A stretch of DNA of 64,000 nt from Cryptomeria japonica (taxonomy: Eukaryota > Streptophyta > Pinopsida > Cupressales > Cupressaceae): positions 617,146,476 through 617,210,475 of the forward strand of contig NC_081408.1 in the NCBI RefSeq assembly GCF_030272615.1. Reading direction: 5' to 3'. The stretch's first letter is position 1. Each line of letters starts with the position of its first letter. Made by a program: the position numbers and the translations under genes. This document shows positions 1 to 11,083 of the stretch, in pieces. Below the pieces are notes generated by a model, which saw nothing but the letters and a program-made list of their open reading frames with translations, was not told the origin of the DNA and searched no databases.

Positions 1-306
1 AGAGAATCAACACCAACACTTTGCAACTGAATTTCTTGGATAGTGAGGGTTCTCCTACTCAAAGCATTTGCAATCTTATTAGTCACACCCTTCTTGTGCT
101 TGATGGTAAAGGTGTAGGGTTGGAGTTGTCAACCCACTTGATGTGCCTTTGGTTCAGCTTCTCTTGCCCATTAAGAAAACTCAATGCATGGTTATCAGTA
201 TAAACAATAAAATCCTTTGGAAGAAGGTAATGGCACCACTTTGTGAGTGCTTTCACCATGGCATAAATATCCAAATCATAGGTTTAATACCTCTGTTTAG
301 CCTCAT
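1..306 (-). pseudogene. gypsy-1 RNase H remnant
   Basis: Minus-strand translation gives the Ty3 RNase H stretch DIYAMVKALTKWCHYLLPK followed by YTDNHALSFLNGQEKLNQRH, the usual block after the RT thumb. It lies one frame away from the upstream RT frame (frameshift near 300) and carries stops. It would degrade the RNA strand of the RNA-DNA hybrid in the virus-like particle. The rest of pol lies left of the window. Confidence 0.85.
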
Positions 307-1569
307 TCAACTTCTCTGAAAAGATGCCATCGGATGTCCTTCTTGACTAAGGAATGCACCTATTGCTTGCTTGCTTGCATCGCATTCAACTGTAAAAAGT
401 TGATCAAAACTAGGGAGCCTCAAGGTGGGAAGTTCTGCAACCTTCCTCTTCAAAATATAAAATCTTTGGGCTGCTTGCTCTGTCCATTCAAACCTGCATT
501 TGATTCCTGCTTTTAGAGTGTTAAGGATGGGAGCACAAATATGACTAAAGCCTTTGATGAAATTTCTATAAAAAGTAGCCAATCCATGAAAGTTCCTAAC
601 ATCACCTACTGTCCTAGGTGTAGTCCAATTTACAATAGCATCAACCATAGAAAGATCCATTTTCAAACATCCAATTGAAACTACACAACCTAGATACACC
701 AACTCAGTTTTCATGAATTCACACTTCTCTAGATAGATTACCAATTTCTCCTCATGAAGCTTCCTCAAAGCCTAATATAAATGCTTCAAATGCTCCTCCT
801 TGGACCCGCTAAACACCAAGATGTCATCAAGATAAACACTAACAAATTTTCCAATAAATTATGCCAATACCTCATTCATGAGGCACATAAAGGTACTAGG
901 TGCATTTGTGAGGCCAAATGGCATCACCATCCTCTCATATAAGCCCTCATTGGCTTTAAAGGTTGTCTTCCACTCATCACTAGGTCTGATTCTGATCTGA
1001 TGGTAACTTGACTTCAAATCAATCTTTGAAAAGTAGCATGGCCCTCCAAGATAGTCCATTAGGTATTTAATCCTAGGCATAGGAAAACAATACCTAATTG
1101 TGATCATGTTGATGGCTCTAGAATCAGTGCACATCCTCCATGTTCCATCTTTTTTTGGTGCCAACATAGTGGGTACAACACATGGGCTCAAACTCTTCCT
1201 AATCAACCCCTTATCCAAAAGGTCTTGCACTTGTCTTGCTATCTCCTCATTCTGACTAGGAGTCATCTTGTAGGCAACTTTATTAGGCAAGGTCACTCCA
1301 GGGATTAGATCAATTTGATGACTGATTTCTCTGATGGGAGGCAAGTTATCAGGCATGTCTTTGGCCACAACTCCCTTATATCTATCCATCATGGCTTGAA
1401 CTTCACTAGGAATCTCTCCTTTCTCACCATTTCCTTGCTTGGAATCATCTTTTGGGTGTAAAACTAAAGCATAGCCTTGGATCTCTTCTTGTTTGAGGAC
1501 TTCTAAAAACTCTTTTCCACTAAGAAAAATGACATGTGGACTAACAATGTTCTCTTCCCCTTGATCAGG
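307..1569 (-). pseudogene. gypsy-1 reverse transcriptase
   Basis: The frame continues from the gag-protease part. Ty3 RT landmarks in order are: a leader with INHQ/ISHQIDLIPG-type sequence near 1310, YFSKIDLKSSYHQIRIR near 1040-1000, MPFGLTNAPSTF near 910, and an intact YLDDIL catalytic motif encoded at about 820-840, in a stretch lying between stop codons. The connection domain (FYRNFIKGFSHICAP) and the start of RNase H (VECDASKQAIGA) follow down to 307. In-frame stops near 858 and 770 interrupt it. RT copies the element RNA into cDNA; this copy cannot make a full protein. Confidence 0.92.
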
Positions 1570-3135
1570 TCAAGGATCCATCCTAAACTGTCTACCATTC
1601 CTGGTAATGACATACACATTTTTCTCACCATTATGTTGTTCTTTGACATCATACTTCCAAGGGCGACCTAACAATACATGACAAGAATCCATAGGAAGGA
1701 TATCACACAAGATCCTATTCTTATAGTCCCCCATTTCAAAATCTACCCAAGTTTGTTCATCTACTACTACATGCTTCCCCTTGTTAAGACAAGACACTTT
1801 ATAAGGACTCACATGTGGTAACCTTTTCACTTTTAACTTCTCTACCATTTCTAAAGTAACAATATTCTCTATGGATCCGGAATCAACAATCACTTTGCAA
1901 ACCTTACCATGAGACTTACAAGTAGTTTTGAAGAGTGAATTTATTTGTGGGGGCTCTTTGCATTGGGGAACCTTCAACAATGTTCTCCTTAGCATAAGGA
2001 TTTCTCCATCCAAGGTGGGACCTACATTTCCCATGGGTGAATTGACACTTTGTCCATCATCTTCTTGCACAAGTTGAGTCCTTCTTTCTGGTCCATGTGA
2101 GCTAGAAGCTTTCTCCGGGCATCTACTCATAGTGTGACCCACTTGGTTACAATTGTAACATTTACCAGTGAAAACACCAGGTCCTCTGCCTTGGTTTCCT
2201 TGCCTACCCCTACCAAAAGGTCTTCTTCCTCCTCTAAAGCCTCCATTCTTATTATTTAACTCTCCATTGGACTCTTGCTGGTTAAACTCACCATTTTTAA
2301 AAGGAGTATTCCTTCCTCCATAGCCACCTCTACCTCTGAAATTTCTGCCACCTCTTCCTCTATTATTTTGTTCTCCTCTCCTCTTTATCTTATCTTCCAC
2401 CCTCAATGCCAATTGGAAGCATTTGTGCATAGTGTCTGGAGCCATGATGTTGATTTCATCTTGGATGTTTTGCCTTAACCCATTCAAGTATCTAGCCACC
2501 TTCTCTGCCTCTTCTTCATGCTTCTTGGACCTAAGACTTAGCTTGTGAAATTCATCATTATATGCATTCACATCCAACTCCCTCTATCTAAGATTTTGTA
2601 GCTTCTTATACATCTAAACCTCATAGTCTATTGGTAGGAATTGGTCTTTGATTTTGTTCTTCATCCTCTCCCAAGAGGATATCTTCTTCTTCTTTAAGTT
2701 CATCCTTTCTCCCTGCAGCACTATCCACCATAACAAGGCAGGCCCCTTGAGTCTAGACTTTTCCAAACTCACTCTTTTCTCCTCTGGGACCTCTTTGTAC
2801 TCAAAGTGGTTAGTGAGTGCTTCTATCCATTCAAGCACCTCTTCTCCATTCAGGCTACTACTATAGATAGGTAAACTTCCCACATTGTCCCTGTTTATAG
2901 ATTTCAGGGCATCCAAGAACATCTTTTGATCAGGTGCCATATTCTGAGGGATGGCCTCCTGCTCTTCATTCTCCTCTTATGATTCATCATCACAAGTTTT
3001 TCCCTTTCCCTTGGAATATCCGGTCTCTTTGAGTTTATCTTCAAGCAACTCCTCTACCATCTTCTTGATGGCCTCTAGGTTCATTGCCTTAGGAGGCATT
3101 ATAGTAGCCTCTTCTCCAAATTCTGAGTCTGACAT
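1570..3135 (-). pseudogene. gypsy-1 gag and aspartic protease
   Basis: The probable start is the ATG at 3135, 22 bp downstream (minus strand) of the primer-binding site. The frame gives an acidic N-terminus, a retrotransposon-gag domain (WIEALTNHFEY, LKGPALLWW, VARYLNGLRQNIQDEIN), an Arg/Gly-rich linker, one CCHC knuckle (CYNCNQVGHTMSRC, about 2160-2119) and an aspartic protease with intact DSG near 1884 followed by a retropepsin-like fold. In-frame stops lie between 2940 and 3000 and near 2578-2613. Gag forms the particle and packages RNA; protease matures it. The same gag is found in gypsy-2 at 22251-23772. Confidence 0.9.
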
Positions 3136-3156
3136 ACACTATTCCACCCTTGGTAT

Positions 3157-3169
3157 GGCTCTTATACCA
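3157..3169 (-). promoter_or_regulatory. Primer-binding site of gypsy-1
   Basis: The minus strand reads TGGTATAAGAGCC, one base off the plant initiator-Met-tRNA complement TGGTATCAGAGCC. It sits 3 bp inside the proximal LTR and 22 bp before the gag ATG, which fixes element orientation. Confidence 0.8.
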
Positions 3170-3172
3170 ATA

Positions 3173-4740
3173 TGATGAAGATGGTTTGGGATTTTATATC
3201 AATTTCTTGGTTTTTACTCAAAAAGGGTCTCCACTTGGTATCACCGAATGGACCAATGTCGTTAACCTTCTCAAGGTTTATAGAGCTTTCCCTAGATCCT
3301 TCCCAAGGATCTCTTCACTCAGGACAACTCACAACTGACAAGGAATCTCCTACCCCTAAGGTTCCAACCCTTCAACCAAGGACACCTAACAACCCCAAAC
3401 CCTAAGCAACAAGATATTTACACAAAAGGTGGAATCTAACCTATGTGAGTGTTTGCACATGTGTTAGATGGCATTTTCACTGATCTTGACCCCTTAGATG
3501 GGTGTTTACTAGCCCTTTGTATATTTTCCCCCTTTGGACCTAGGAAATAGGGCTACAAGCTATTAGCCCTCCATTTTGAATTTTCTCGATTTGTCTCACA
3601 ACATACCTGAAAAACCCCCTAAATAAATTTGATATTCGAATACCCTTTTGGGCATTCTATAAGATTACAAACTTCTGCATTTGGGTTTTGAGTACAGATG
3701 GTCAAACAATCTCTTCTAATTGGTGTTGGGGTTCAATCTCTCAAAAGATTCACTAGTCACAAAAGAATGAAAGGATAACACTTGCCAAGGGTCTGCACTT
3801 GTCCAAGGGTCCTTCTCATGCCAATTTTGACCATCCTTCAATCTAATGTTCAAGGTTTCCACCCTCTTTTCCTACTACACAGGCTTGCCACATGAACGAT
3901 GTCAATCCTAGGGAATCATCTTAGGAAAGACAAATGGCACTTCTTGTCTCCAAAACCACCAAGAACATCTAGTATACATGTCAAATCAACATCCTCCTAG
4001 GTTTCAGGTTGATCCCATAGAGAGATGTTGATTTGTGTCACTGTTTGCATCCAAACCCTGGTTTTGAGGGTTTTGTCAGGCCAGTGGGATAGAAAATTTA
4101 GTTTCTTCCATATCCAAAGGATTCAAGACCTCAGATCAACTCCAAATGGATGGTGAACCTCTACTACAAATTTCCAAATGTTTAATTCATGCCCACCATT
4201 GACAGGGAATTATGCAAGAACAAAAAACTCATGAAAAATGAAGGAAATCACAATAATCGTTTGCTTTGAAGATAAAAAATTCATTCAATATCATATCTAA
4301 CCAGTAGGAATCATTCATTTAGTCTTATATCATGCCAAGGAACTCCTCCAACTACCTCCAATGCATACCATCAACCAACTAACCATTGGGATAACCACAT
4401 TTGGAAATCTTGTAAGAAAAGTTGCTTAAGACAATAATGCAACTTTGCAACTTTTGTCAACTTTCTACAATTCGGTCTCGCCTTCACACCAAAGGTCAAG
4501 AATGAACCTACCACACATTGCAGACCCCTAAACACCAAAAATACACATAAAATTCCCATACAAGTCCTTTGACCAAGTTGACACACCTTGGGGCCTTGAG
4601 GCTTATTACACTCCCTATACCTAATCAACAGGCCTTCAAACACACACATTGCACATGCTAATCCTAACATTATCATGAATTAAAATGATGTATACACATG
4701 TAAAAATGAAGTAGACACATGTCCTAGTGCCTCTGCACCA
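3173..4740 (-). repeat. LTR-A of gypsy-1 (proximal 5' LTR)
   Basis: About 1.57 kb that matches 4746-6327 along its whole length. On the minus strand it begins TGGTGCAGAGGCACTAGG and ends next to the primer-binding site. Landmarks shared by both copies include the ACTCAAAAAGGGTCTCC block, the AACAAGAT..TTTACACAAAAGG block and a run of CAACTTTTG-type motifs. No gene lies inside; small open frames are chance. Confidence 0.88.
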
Positions 4741-4745
4741 TAATA

Positions 4746-6327
4746 TAATGCAGAGGGTTTGGGAAGTTATATCAATTTCTTGGGTTTTACTCAAAAAGGG
4801 TCTCCACTTGGTATCACCCAATGGGCCAATGTATTTAACCTTATCAAGGTTTCTATAGCTTTCCCTAGATCCTTCCCAAGGATCTTTTCACTCGGGACAA
4901 CTCACAACTGACAAGGAGTCTCCTACCCCTAAGGTTCCAACCCTTCAACCAAGGACACCTAACAAATCCAAACCCCAAGCAACAAGATCTTTACACAAAA
5001 GGTGGAATCTAACCTATGTGAGTGTTTAAACATGTGTTAGATGGTATTTTCACTGATCTTGACCCCTTAGATGGGTGTTTACTAGCCCTTTGTATCTTTT
5101 CCCCCTTTGGACCTAGGAAATAGGGCTACAAGCAATTAGCCCTCCATTTGGACTTTTCTTGATTTGTCTCACAACCTACCTGAACAACCCCCTGAATAAA
5201 TTTGATATTCGAATACCCTTTTGGGAATTCTATAAGATTCCAAACTTCTTCATCTGGGGTTTGAGTACGGATTGTCAAACCCTACTGACCCTATTTAATC
5301 TCTTCTAACCGGTGTTGGGGTTCAAGCTCTCAAAAGCTTCACTAGTCATAAAGGAATGAAAGGATAACACTTTCAAGGGTCTTCACTTGTCCAAGGATCT
5401 CTCTCATGCCACGTTTGACCATCCTTCAATCTGTTGTTCAAGGTTTCCACCCTCTTTTCCTACTGCACAAGCTTGCCACATGAGTGATGTCAAGCCTAGG
5501 GCATCATCTTAGGAAAGACAAATGGCACTTCCTATCTCCAAAGCCACTAGGAACATCTAGTATACATGTAAAATCAACATCCTCCCAAGTTTTAGGTTGA
5601 TCCCATAAAAAGATGTTGATTTGTGTCACTGTTTGCATCCAAACCCTAGTTTTGAGGGTTTTGTCAGGCCATTGGGATAGAAAATTCAGTTTCTTCCAAA
5701 CCCAAAGGCTTCAAGACTTCAGATCAACTCTACATGGATGGTGAACCTATGATACAACTTTCCAAATGTTTAATTCATGCCCACCATTCATAGGGAATTA
5801 TGCAAGAACATAAAACTCAAGAAAAATGCAAGAAATTACATATAATCGTTTGCTTTGAAGACAAGAAATTCATTCAATATCATCTCTAACTAGTAGGCAT
5901 CATTCCTTTAGGCTTATATCACACCAAGGAACTCCTCCAACTACCTCCAATGCATACCATCAACCAACTAACCATTGGGATAATCACATTTCAAAATATT
6001 GCAAGAAAAATTGCTTAAGACAATAATGCAACTTTGCAACTTTTGTCAACTTTCTACAATTCGGTCTTGCCTTCACACCAAAGGTCGAGAATGAACCTAC
6101 CACACATTGCAGACCCCTAAACACTAAAAATACATATAAAATTCTCATACAAGGCCTTTGACCAAGTTGACACACCTTGGGGCCTTAAGGCTTATTACAT
6201 TGCCTAGACCTAATCAATAGGCCTTCAAACACACACATTGCACATGCTATTCCTAACATAACCATGAATTAAAATGATGTATACACGTCAAAATTAAGTA
6301 GAAACATGCCCTAGTGCCCCTGCTCCA
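4746..6327 (-). repeat. LTR-B of gypsy-1 (distal tandem LTR)
   Basis: A second copy of the same LTR, head to tail with LTR-A and separated from it by only 5 bp (TAATA). On the minus strand it begins TGGAGCAGGGGCACTAGG. No primer-binding site or internal sequence lies between the two. It ends inside a LINE 5' segment at 6331, so the element inserted into or beside that LINE. No convincing target-site duplication can be shown because the other end is outside the window. Confidence 0.85.
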
Positions 6328-6330
6328 ACG

Positions 6331-6478
6331 AGCCCCACACATCTCACTCATTGTCAGGGAGAACCAATAAATAGTCGCCATCTAGAAGTCTACCGACATG
6401 AGGACAACACGGGCCCGGTAAAGGTCCCTCCACAAGGATATAAATAGCCACACCAATAGGGGACCCACATGAACACAC
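6331..6478 (+). repeat. LINE 5' leader segment, copy 1
   Basis: This stretch matches 39485-39640 from GGGCCCCACAC / GAGCCCCACAC through GGGGAGAACCAATAAATA to the GGTCCCTCCAC region. It directly precedes the LINE ORF1-like frame at 6479, so I read it as the element's 5' untranslated leader. Its left end is cut by the LTR of gypsy-1. Confidence 0.6.
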
Positions 6479-7700
6479 CATGGCACTGGAAAACTTATTA
6501 GCGGCCTCCACATGATCACGGGCCCCAAACGACGAACTCACCACACGGTTGGACCAATAGACTACCGCTAATGGAGAATCATGGACTCCACATGAAGAAA
6601 TTGTACTAGCAATAGTTAGGGATAATGAGAAATACTTCTCTAAAATGGGTCTTATCGGGAGATTTAAGGGCTTCTAGCCAAGTTTTCTCGACCTCCATAA
6701 ATAGATCACTATATTTTGGAAACCCAATCTTGAGGGGGATATCCTGATTTTTCCAAGGGCTTGAGGCTATTTTGTGGTGGTTTTTGACAATGAAGCAGAT
6801 TGAGAGAAGGTCCTCTGTGAGAACTAGTAGAGTTGGGAGGATAAATACATGTTACCTCTGAAACCATGGCATACATCCTTCAACCCTACAATGGAATCCT
6901 TCGATTGTGTTCTAATGTGAGTAAGACTTCCATATTTGCCTTTGTAGTTTTGGTTTGAATCTTGCTTTGAGACCATCGGCGATTCATTGGGAAAATTCTT
7001 GGGTGTGGATGTGGATTCCCTTGGGATTCATCACACAACCTTTTCTTGTATCCTGGTTGAGATGGATCTAAAAAAGGGACTCCCTGCAGACTTAAATGTG
7101 AAGTTTGGCGAAGGAAACTGGCTGCAAGTAATCAATTATGAGGGCATCCCTTTTAGATGTTGCCATTGCTTCTAGATGAGTCATATTACAACAAGCTATG
7201 ATTATAAAAAATCAAACAATTAGGGCATGTGGTGGAAAGATGTTGTTGATACCCATTAAGTGGTGGAAAGTGACAGTCAAAATGTCTCCCCTCAAACCCC
7301 CAAGGGGACAAAAGTTGAATCTGCCACTTCTCTATATGTTTTTTCCACTTTTGTTGTGCCTAAATATGTTTAAGGGGCTTTGGTGAAATCCAGTGTTGAT
7401 GCTAGATGTAGGAGTGTCGTAGCAGAAGAGGGAAGTACTACTAGAGCAAGGACAAAATGTTGCCCAAAGATAGATGCTGACGATGAGAAGATGGAGAATG
7501 AAAACCAAGATCTTGTGAGATGGCAGGAGGTTAGATCAGATGGATCTAAGCTAGCAACACAAGGTGATAGGGAACAAGAGGAGGGTTAGACAAAGGTGAA
7601 GAGGAAAAGACATAAAAGAGGTATGGTGGACTTTTTTTCCAATATGATTCTCCAATCTCATGATAAGGGCAGAGTAAATTTTTTATGTAATGATAGACCT
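6479..7700 (+). pseudogene. LINE ORF1-like protein (DUF4283 plus CCHC), degenerate
   Basis: A plausible start is the ATG at 6479. With stops and shifts, the three plus frames give a plant LINE ORF1 pattern: GLIGRFKGF near 6650, PWHPSFNPT near 6870, RLPYLPLWF near 6930, then an open frame 6987-7175 with VEMDLKKGLPADLNVKFG and YEGIPFRCCHCF, where the zinc knuckle should start. This is the DUF4283/zf-CCHC_4 arrangement of plant L1-type ORF1. A charged tail (7380-7589) follows. No ORF2 endonuclease or RT is visible downstream, so the element is 3'-truncated or interrupted. ORF1 proteins coat LINE RNA; this copy cannot. Confidence 0.75.
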
Positions 7701-7835
7701 ATTAATGGGTCTTGCACTATGGTGCTTTGATGATTTGGAGAGGAGGTTCCCTTGTTTTAACCCCAAATTGGGCTAGGGTTAAGGGCTTATGCAAGGTATA
7801 AGATGGGAGAATGAAGCTTGGTTTCATGGTGGAGG

Positions 7836-7936
7836 CACAAGTAGGTCCTGATCAAGCATGGGGATGGAACCACTAAGGTGAGGGCTCCAAATGCGGTCAA
7901 AATTGCAAAGGGTGCAATTTTAGGACACTACATTTA
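7836..7936. repeat. Short dispersed repeat, LTR-end-like, copy 1
   Basis: About 100 bp similar to 29208-29308. Both contain AGGTC.TGATCA, CACTAAGG.GA and end in GGTGCAATTTTAGGA..(C/G).TACA. On the minus strand the end reads TGTAGTGTCC / TGTAACATCC, a common start of plant gypsy LTRs, so these may be LTR ends of older elements. No full LTR can be traced to the left here. Confidence 0.45.
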
Positions 7937-9922
7937 TCCCGCACTTTAATGAGAGTATGAGATTACACAAATACTCACAATAAAGTAGAAGAAAATGAGG
8001 AATGCAGAGAAAAATCACATGAGTATAAGATATCACTAATTTCGAGGAACTAAGTCCCCAATCTTAGGATCTTAACTCACTTGAACATATGCAAGAGCAC
8101 ACAAAACAAAAAAAAATAAAAATGCAAGCGAAGACAAAAAGACAAACAAAAGGCAAAGACACAAAGGCACACAAAACCTAAAAGCTAAAGACCAAAAACA
8201 AGACCTCAAGTCAACTAGCCGAAGAGACCTCGATATCAAAATGTCTCAACAACTAATATCATTCTTGAAAAATGTCATCTCATGAACACAAATGATCACA
8301 TAAAAGAGAAAATGATCATCTTACTTATTGTGATTACTCCACTCTCGGTTTTGCAACACTATCTATATTTCTCTGCAACTCTCCACTTTCTACTTCACCG
8401 AATACACCTTCTCCTTGGTTCAACACACTCTCAATTTTGTTGCTCATACACTTAGTCTTTTTCTCTCTGCTAGCTCTACCATTTGCCAACACAACACTGT
8501 CAACTCAACTTCATCCATTCCTAAAATAAAATCACTATCCTATCAACTCAGCTCATTCACTTCAACTACTCAACATCATCTCAAAAGTATCTACATTTGA
8601 TCATCTCTATACGCTTATGATTTCCCTCCAAGACTGAATTCAAAAACTCTTTGGAGCTTGAGCCTCTATAAAATAAAATCTATAATTGGATTGGATATTT
8701 TGTACATCCCCTATTGGGAGCTCAAAAAATTTTCATAATTTTGAGGGCCCACGTAAAATTTTGTTCAAATGCACTCAAATTTGCCCTTGCAAAATATGCT
8801 TAAGTTGCTTTGTTTGAGAAATTGCAATTTTGACCCCGCTGAGTTTCATGAAAAATACCCTTGGGAGAGTGTTAGGAACCTTGTATAGATTCTATGATTC
8901 CATTTGCAACTTCCCTAGACCATATTTGATGAGTTTTTGAAGTCTCATTTGGAGGTCTAGAAGTTGGCTTGCTGATTTGCAACAATTTACTTTTTTTTGA
9001 GGGACCCACTTTGAACAGTTGTATCTTTGTGCCGGTTGATTGTCAAGCCAAACTGAGAGTTGTCCATGATTTTATGCAATTTTTTGAAGCCCCATGCCAA
9101 GTGGTACAACCCCTTGAATCCATCTGCTCAGTTTTCAAGGTTGATTCTATTTGCAAAAAGTTTAGTTTTGCAAACTGGACTATGTCAAGCAGCAGTTAGT
9201 AGCCCCTTTGTAATTTTTTATTTAACGCTCAGTTGACCTGCACTTTAAAGTGGTTGTACCCTATGATTTTCTATATAATTTTCTACCACTTCCCAATTTT
9301 GCAGCCCCCCAGCTCATCATTGGATCAGTTTTTGAAGCCCATTCCAAACAAACTTTTTTAGGGTTAACAGGCAGCACTTTCTAGTTTTTCTGAGTAAGAA
9401 ACTTTGATGATTAATATATTTTTATTCATATATCATAATGACAATCTGTCTGATGCCCTGGACTCCCAATATTACAATTTACTAGTGTGCTAGAGTGTAG
9501 GCTTTGATCAGATGTTTTGATTAGTTTTTGAGGCTAATTCTGAGGGCTACTCAAGTGTTTTTAGCCAAAGTTCAAAGTTGCAAAATATCAAATTTAATGA
9601 TTGCCCAGTTAAATTCTCACATCTAGAATGCATCCAATCAGGGTTCCTGAGCATTCTCAGTGGGTCAGTTGCACAAAAACAAAAAAAATTAGTCGGGCCC
9701 ACCTGGGGCCTGACTAGTGATGGCGCTCAGTGAGGTCATTTGAAGCCTGCCAAGAGAAATAAATATTATTTAAATTGATTCAATTTAAATAATATTTTTA
9801 AGGGGCTAGGTGAAAGATATATTAAATGATTTATGGGAAAAGTACAATAAAAATTACATATCTTAAATCATTTCAATGTTGACCTAAACACTTGCAAATA
9901 TTGGCTTAACAAGGGAATTGCA
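7937..9922. other. No gene recognised; AT-rich repeat debris
   Basis: No coding homology in any frame. The stretch holds A-rich and pyrimidine-rich tracts, a Ser/Thr-rich chance frame (8415-8600), and a 37-bp perfect hairpin at 9761-9797. Its right end carries the target site of NA-1 (TTGCA at 9918-9922). Confidence 0.6.
9761..9797. repeat. 37-bp hairpin with 18-bp perfect arms
   Basis: AAATATTATTTAAATTGA, one T, then its exact reverse complement. A weaker inverted pair (AAATGATTTA / TAAATCATTT) follows at about 9825-9880. All-AT arms next to a GC-richer stretch suggest a structured non-coding element or a foldback remnant; no function is evident. Confidence 0.8.
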
Positions 9923-11058
9923 TGTTGGCAAGAGACACTATTCCAGTGATGCTAGGGTGAAGATTTATGATGTTAGATACATGGATATTACTTAGGGGTT
10001 TTCATTGATGGCAACTCAGCCTAATAATCCTATCTGGTATATGGAGATTGGGATTACCGGAAGTCTTAAGTAAGTTTGGTTATTCATGAAGCATAAGTTT
10101 GGTCGGTGGAGCATAGTGTATAGATCCGGTAAGAATTATTCATTTTTGGTGACTTAGTTCTTATTATAGTGATTGGAATAGTTGATTGGATGTGTGAGGC
10201 ATCGAATCATGCAATTCTAGTCTCTGATGTTTATTCTAGTTCAAGTTTCTTGGTTCGGTATCCGATATTGCAGGAAGATCTGGGTTATCTTCATATTTGA
10301 TGGTGTACCATGTGGTCTAGATTCCTTGAGGTGATTCCAGTGGATTTAAATGAGTTAGAGCTGATTGGGCCAACTTATGTGAAGCTTGTGATCATAAGTT
10401 TTAGGTCTAGAATAAGGATTGAGCCATCATGAGACTACAGGTTTCACATTTTGCAGTTTTGTGAAGTTGACTTAATGATGATCTATTTTGGTGGTGCAGA
10501 TATATAAGTTTGACTTGGATGATCATTTTAAGAGATTGTGTTGGAAGTGATTGAGCATAGTTTCTCATGTGCATCTTAAGTTTTCATGATTTGGTAGCTG
10601 TAGCAGAGCTTTTTTTCAGAGGAGTGACAACAAATCATTTTCGAGCCTAACCATAACTAATTCCTGGCATTTGTAGATGCTATATTCTAGTTCAGACATT
10701 GTATTTGCTTCTATATGTCAATTGTAGGATAGTGAGTCCTTCGGGGTTGCATCCCTATTTTGTAATTGAGCAGTGAGCTCTAGGCAGTGTGCCTGATTGC
10801 AAGTGCATTCCACTTTTGTAATATTGTTTTACTATTGGCCATAGTATAATAATATTGTGGGTTCAAATCCCACTGTGGTTTTTCCCTTTTGGGTTTCCAC
10901 GTAAAAATTATGGTGTTATGGTTGCATGTTTAATTGGTTGATGTTTCTGCACTTTACTTTCAGTTATTTGCATTCAGTGGTTAAAGAATTAGCTTAATAA
11001 ATTTGTGAATTGAAAAACATAAATTCACCCCCCCTCTTAGTGTTCATTTATTCCAACA
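9923..11058 (+). repeat. NA-1 5' LTR
   Basis: 1,136 bp, TGTTGG...CCAACA. A possible TATA box TATATAAG lies at 10501-10508. A block shared with other LTRs here (TTGAGCAGTGAGCTCTAGG) lies at about 10766-10785. The 3' end has the TTCACCCCCCCTCTTAG signature of the copia-type LTRs in this window. It ends 2 bp before the primer-binding site. Confidence 0.92.
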
Positions 11059-11060
11059 AT

Positions 11061-11073
11061 TGGTATCAAAGCC
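11061..11073 (+). promoter_or_regulatory. NA-1 primer-binding site
   Basis: TGGTATCAAAGCC, one mismatch to the initiator-Met-tRNA complement (TGGTATCAGAGCC), 2 bp after the 5' LTR. Confidence 0.85.
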
Positions 11074-11083
11074 TTGTGCCTTG

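Larger units (their letters stand above)
1..6327 (-). mobile_element. Ty3/gypsy LTR retrotransposon (gypsy-1), cut by window edge
   Basis: Read on the minus strand the order is LTR, second LTR, Met-type primer-binding site, gag, protease, reverse transcriptase, RNase H, then the window edge. Integrase and the 3' LTR are therefore not visible. Gag and RT closely resemble those of the gypsy element at 17559-25334, so both belong to one lineage. One reading frame runs from 3135 down to about 307 with in-frame stops and then shifts, so the copy is dead. Two adjacent LTRs at the 5' side are unusual. Confidence 0.9.

Noticed and set aside
3150-3405. Two overlapping plus-strand frames after the gypsy-1 gag
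   Set aside because: They lie in the LTR, have no homology and differ from the partner LTR.
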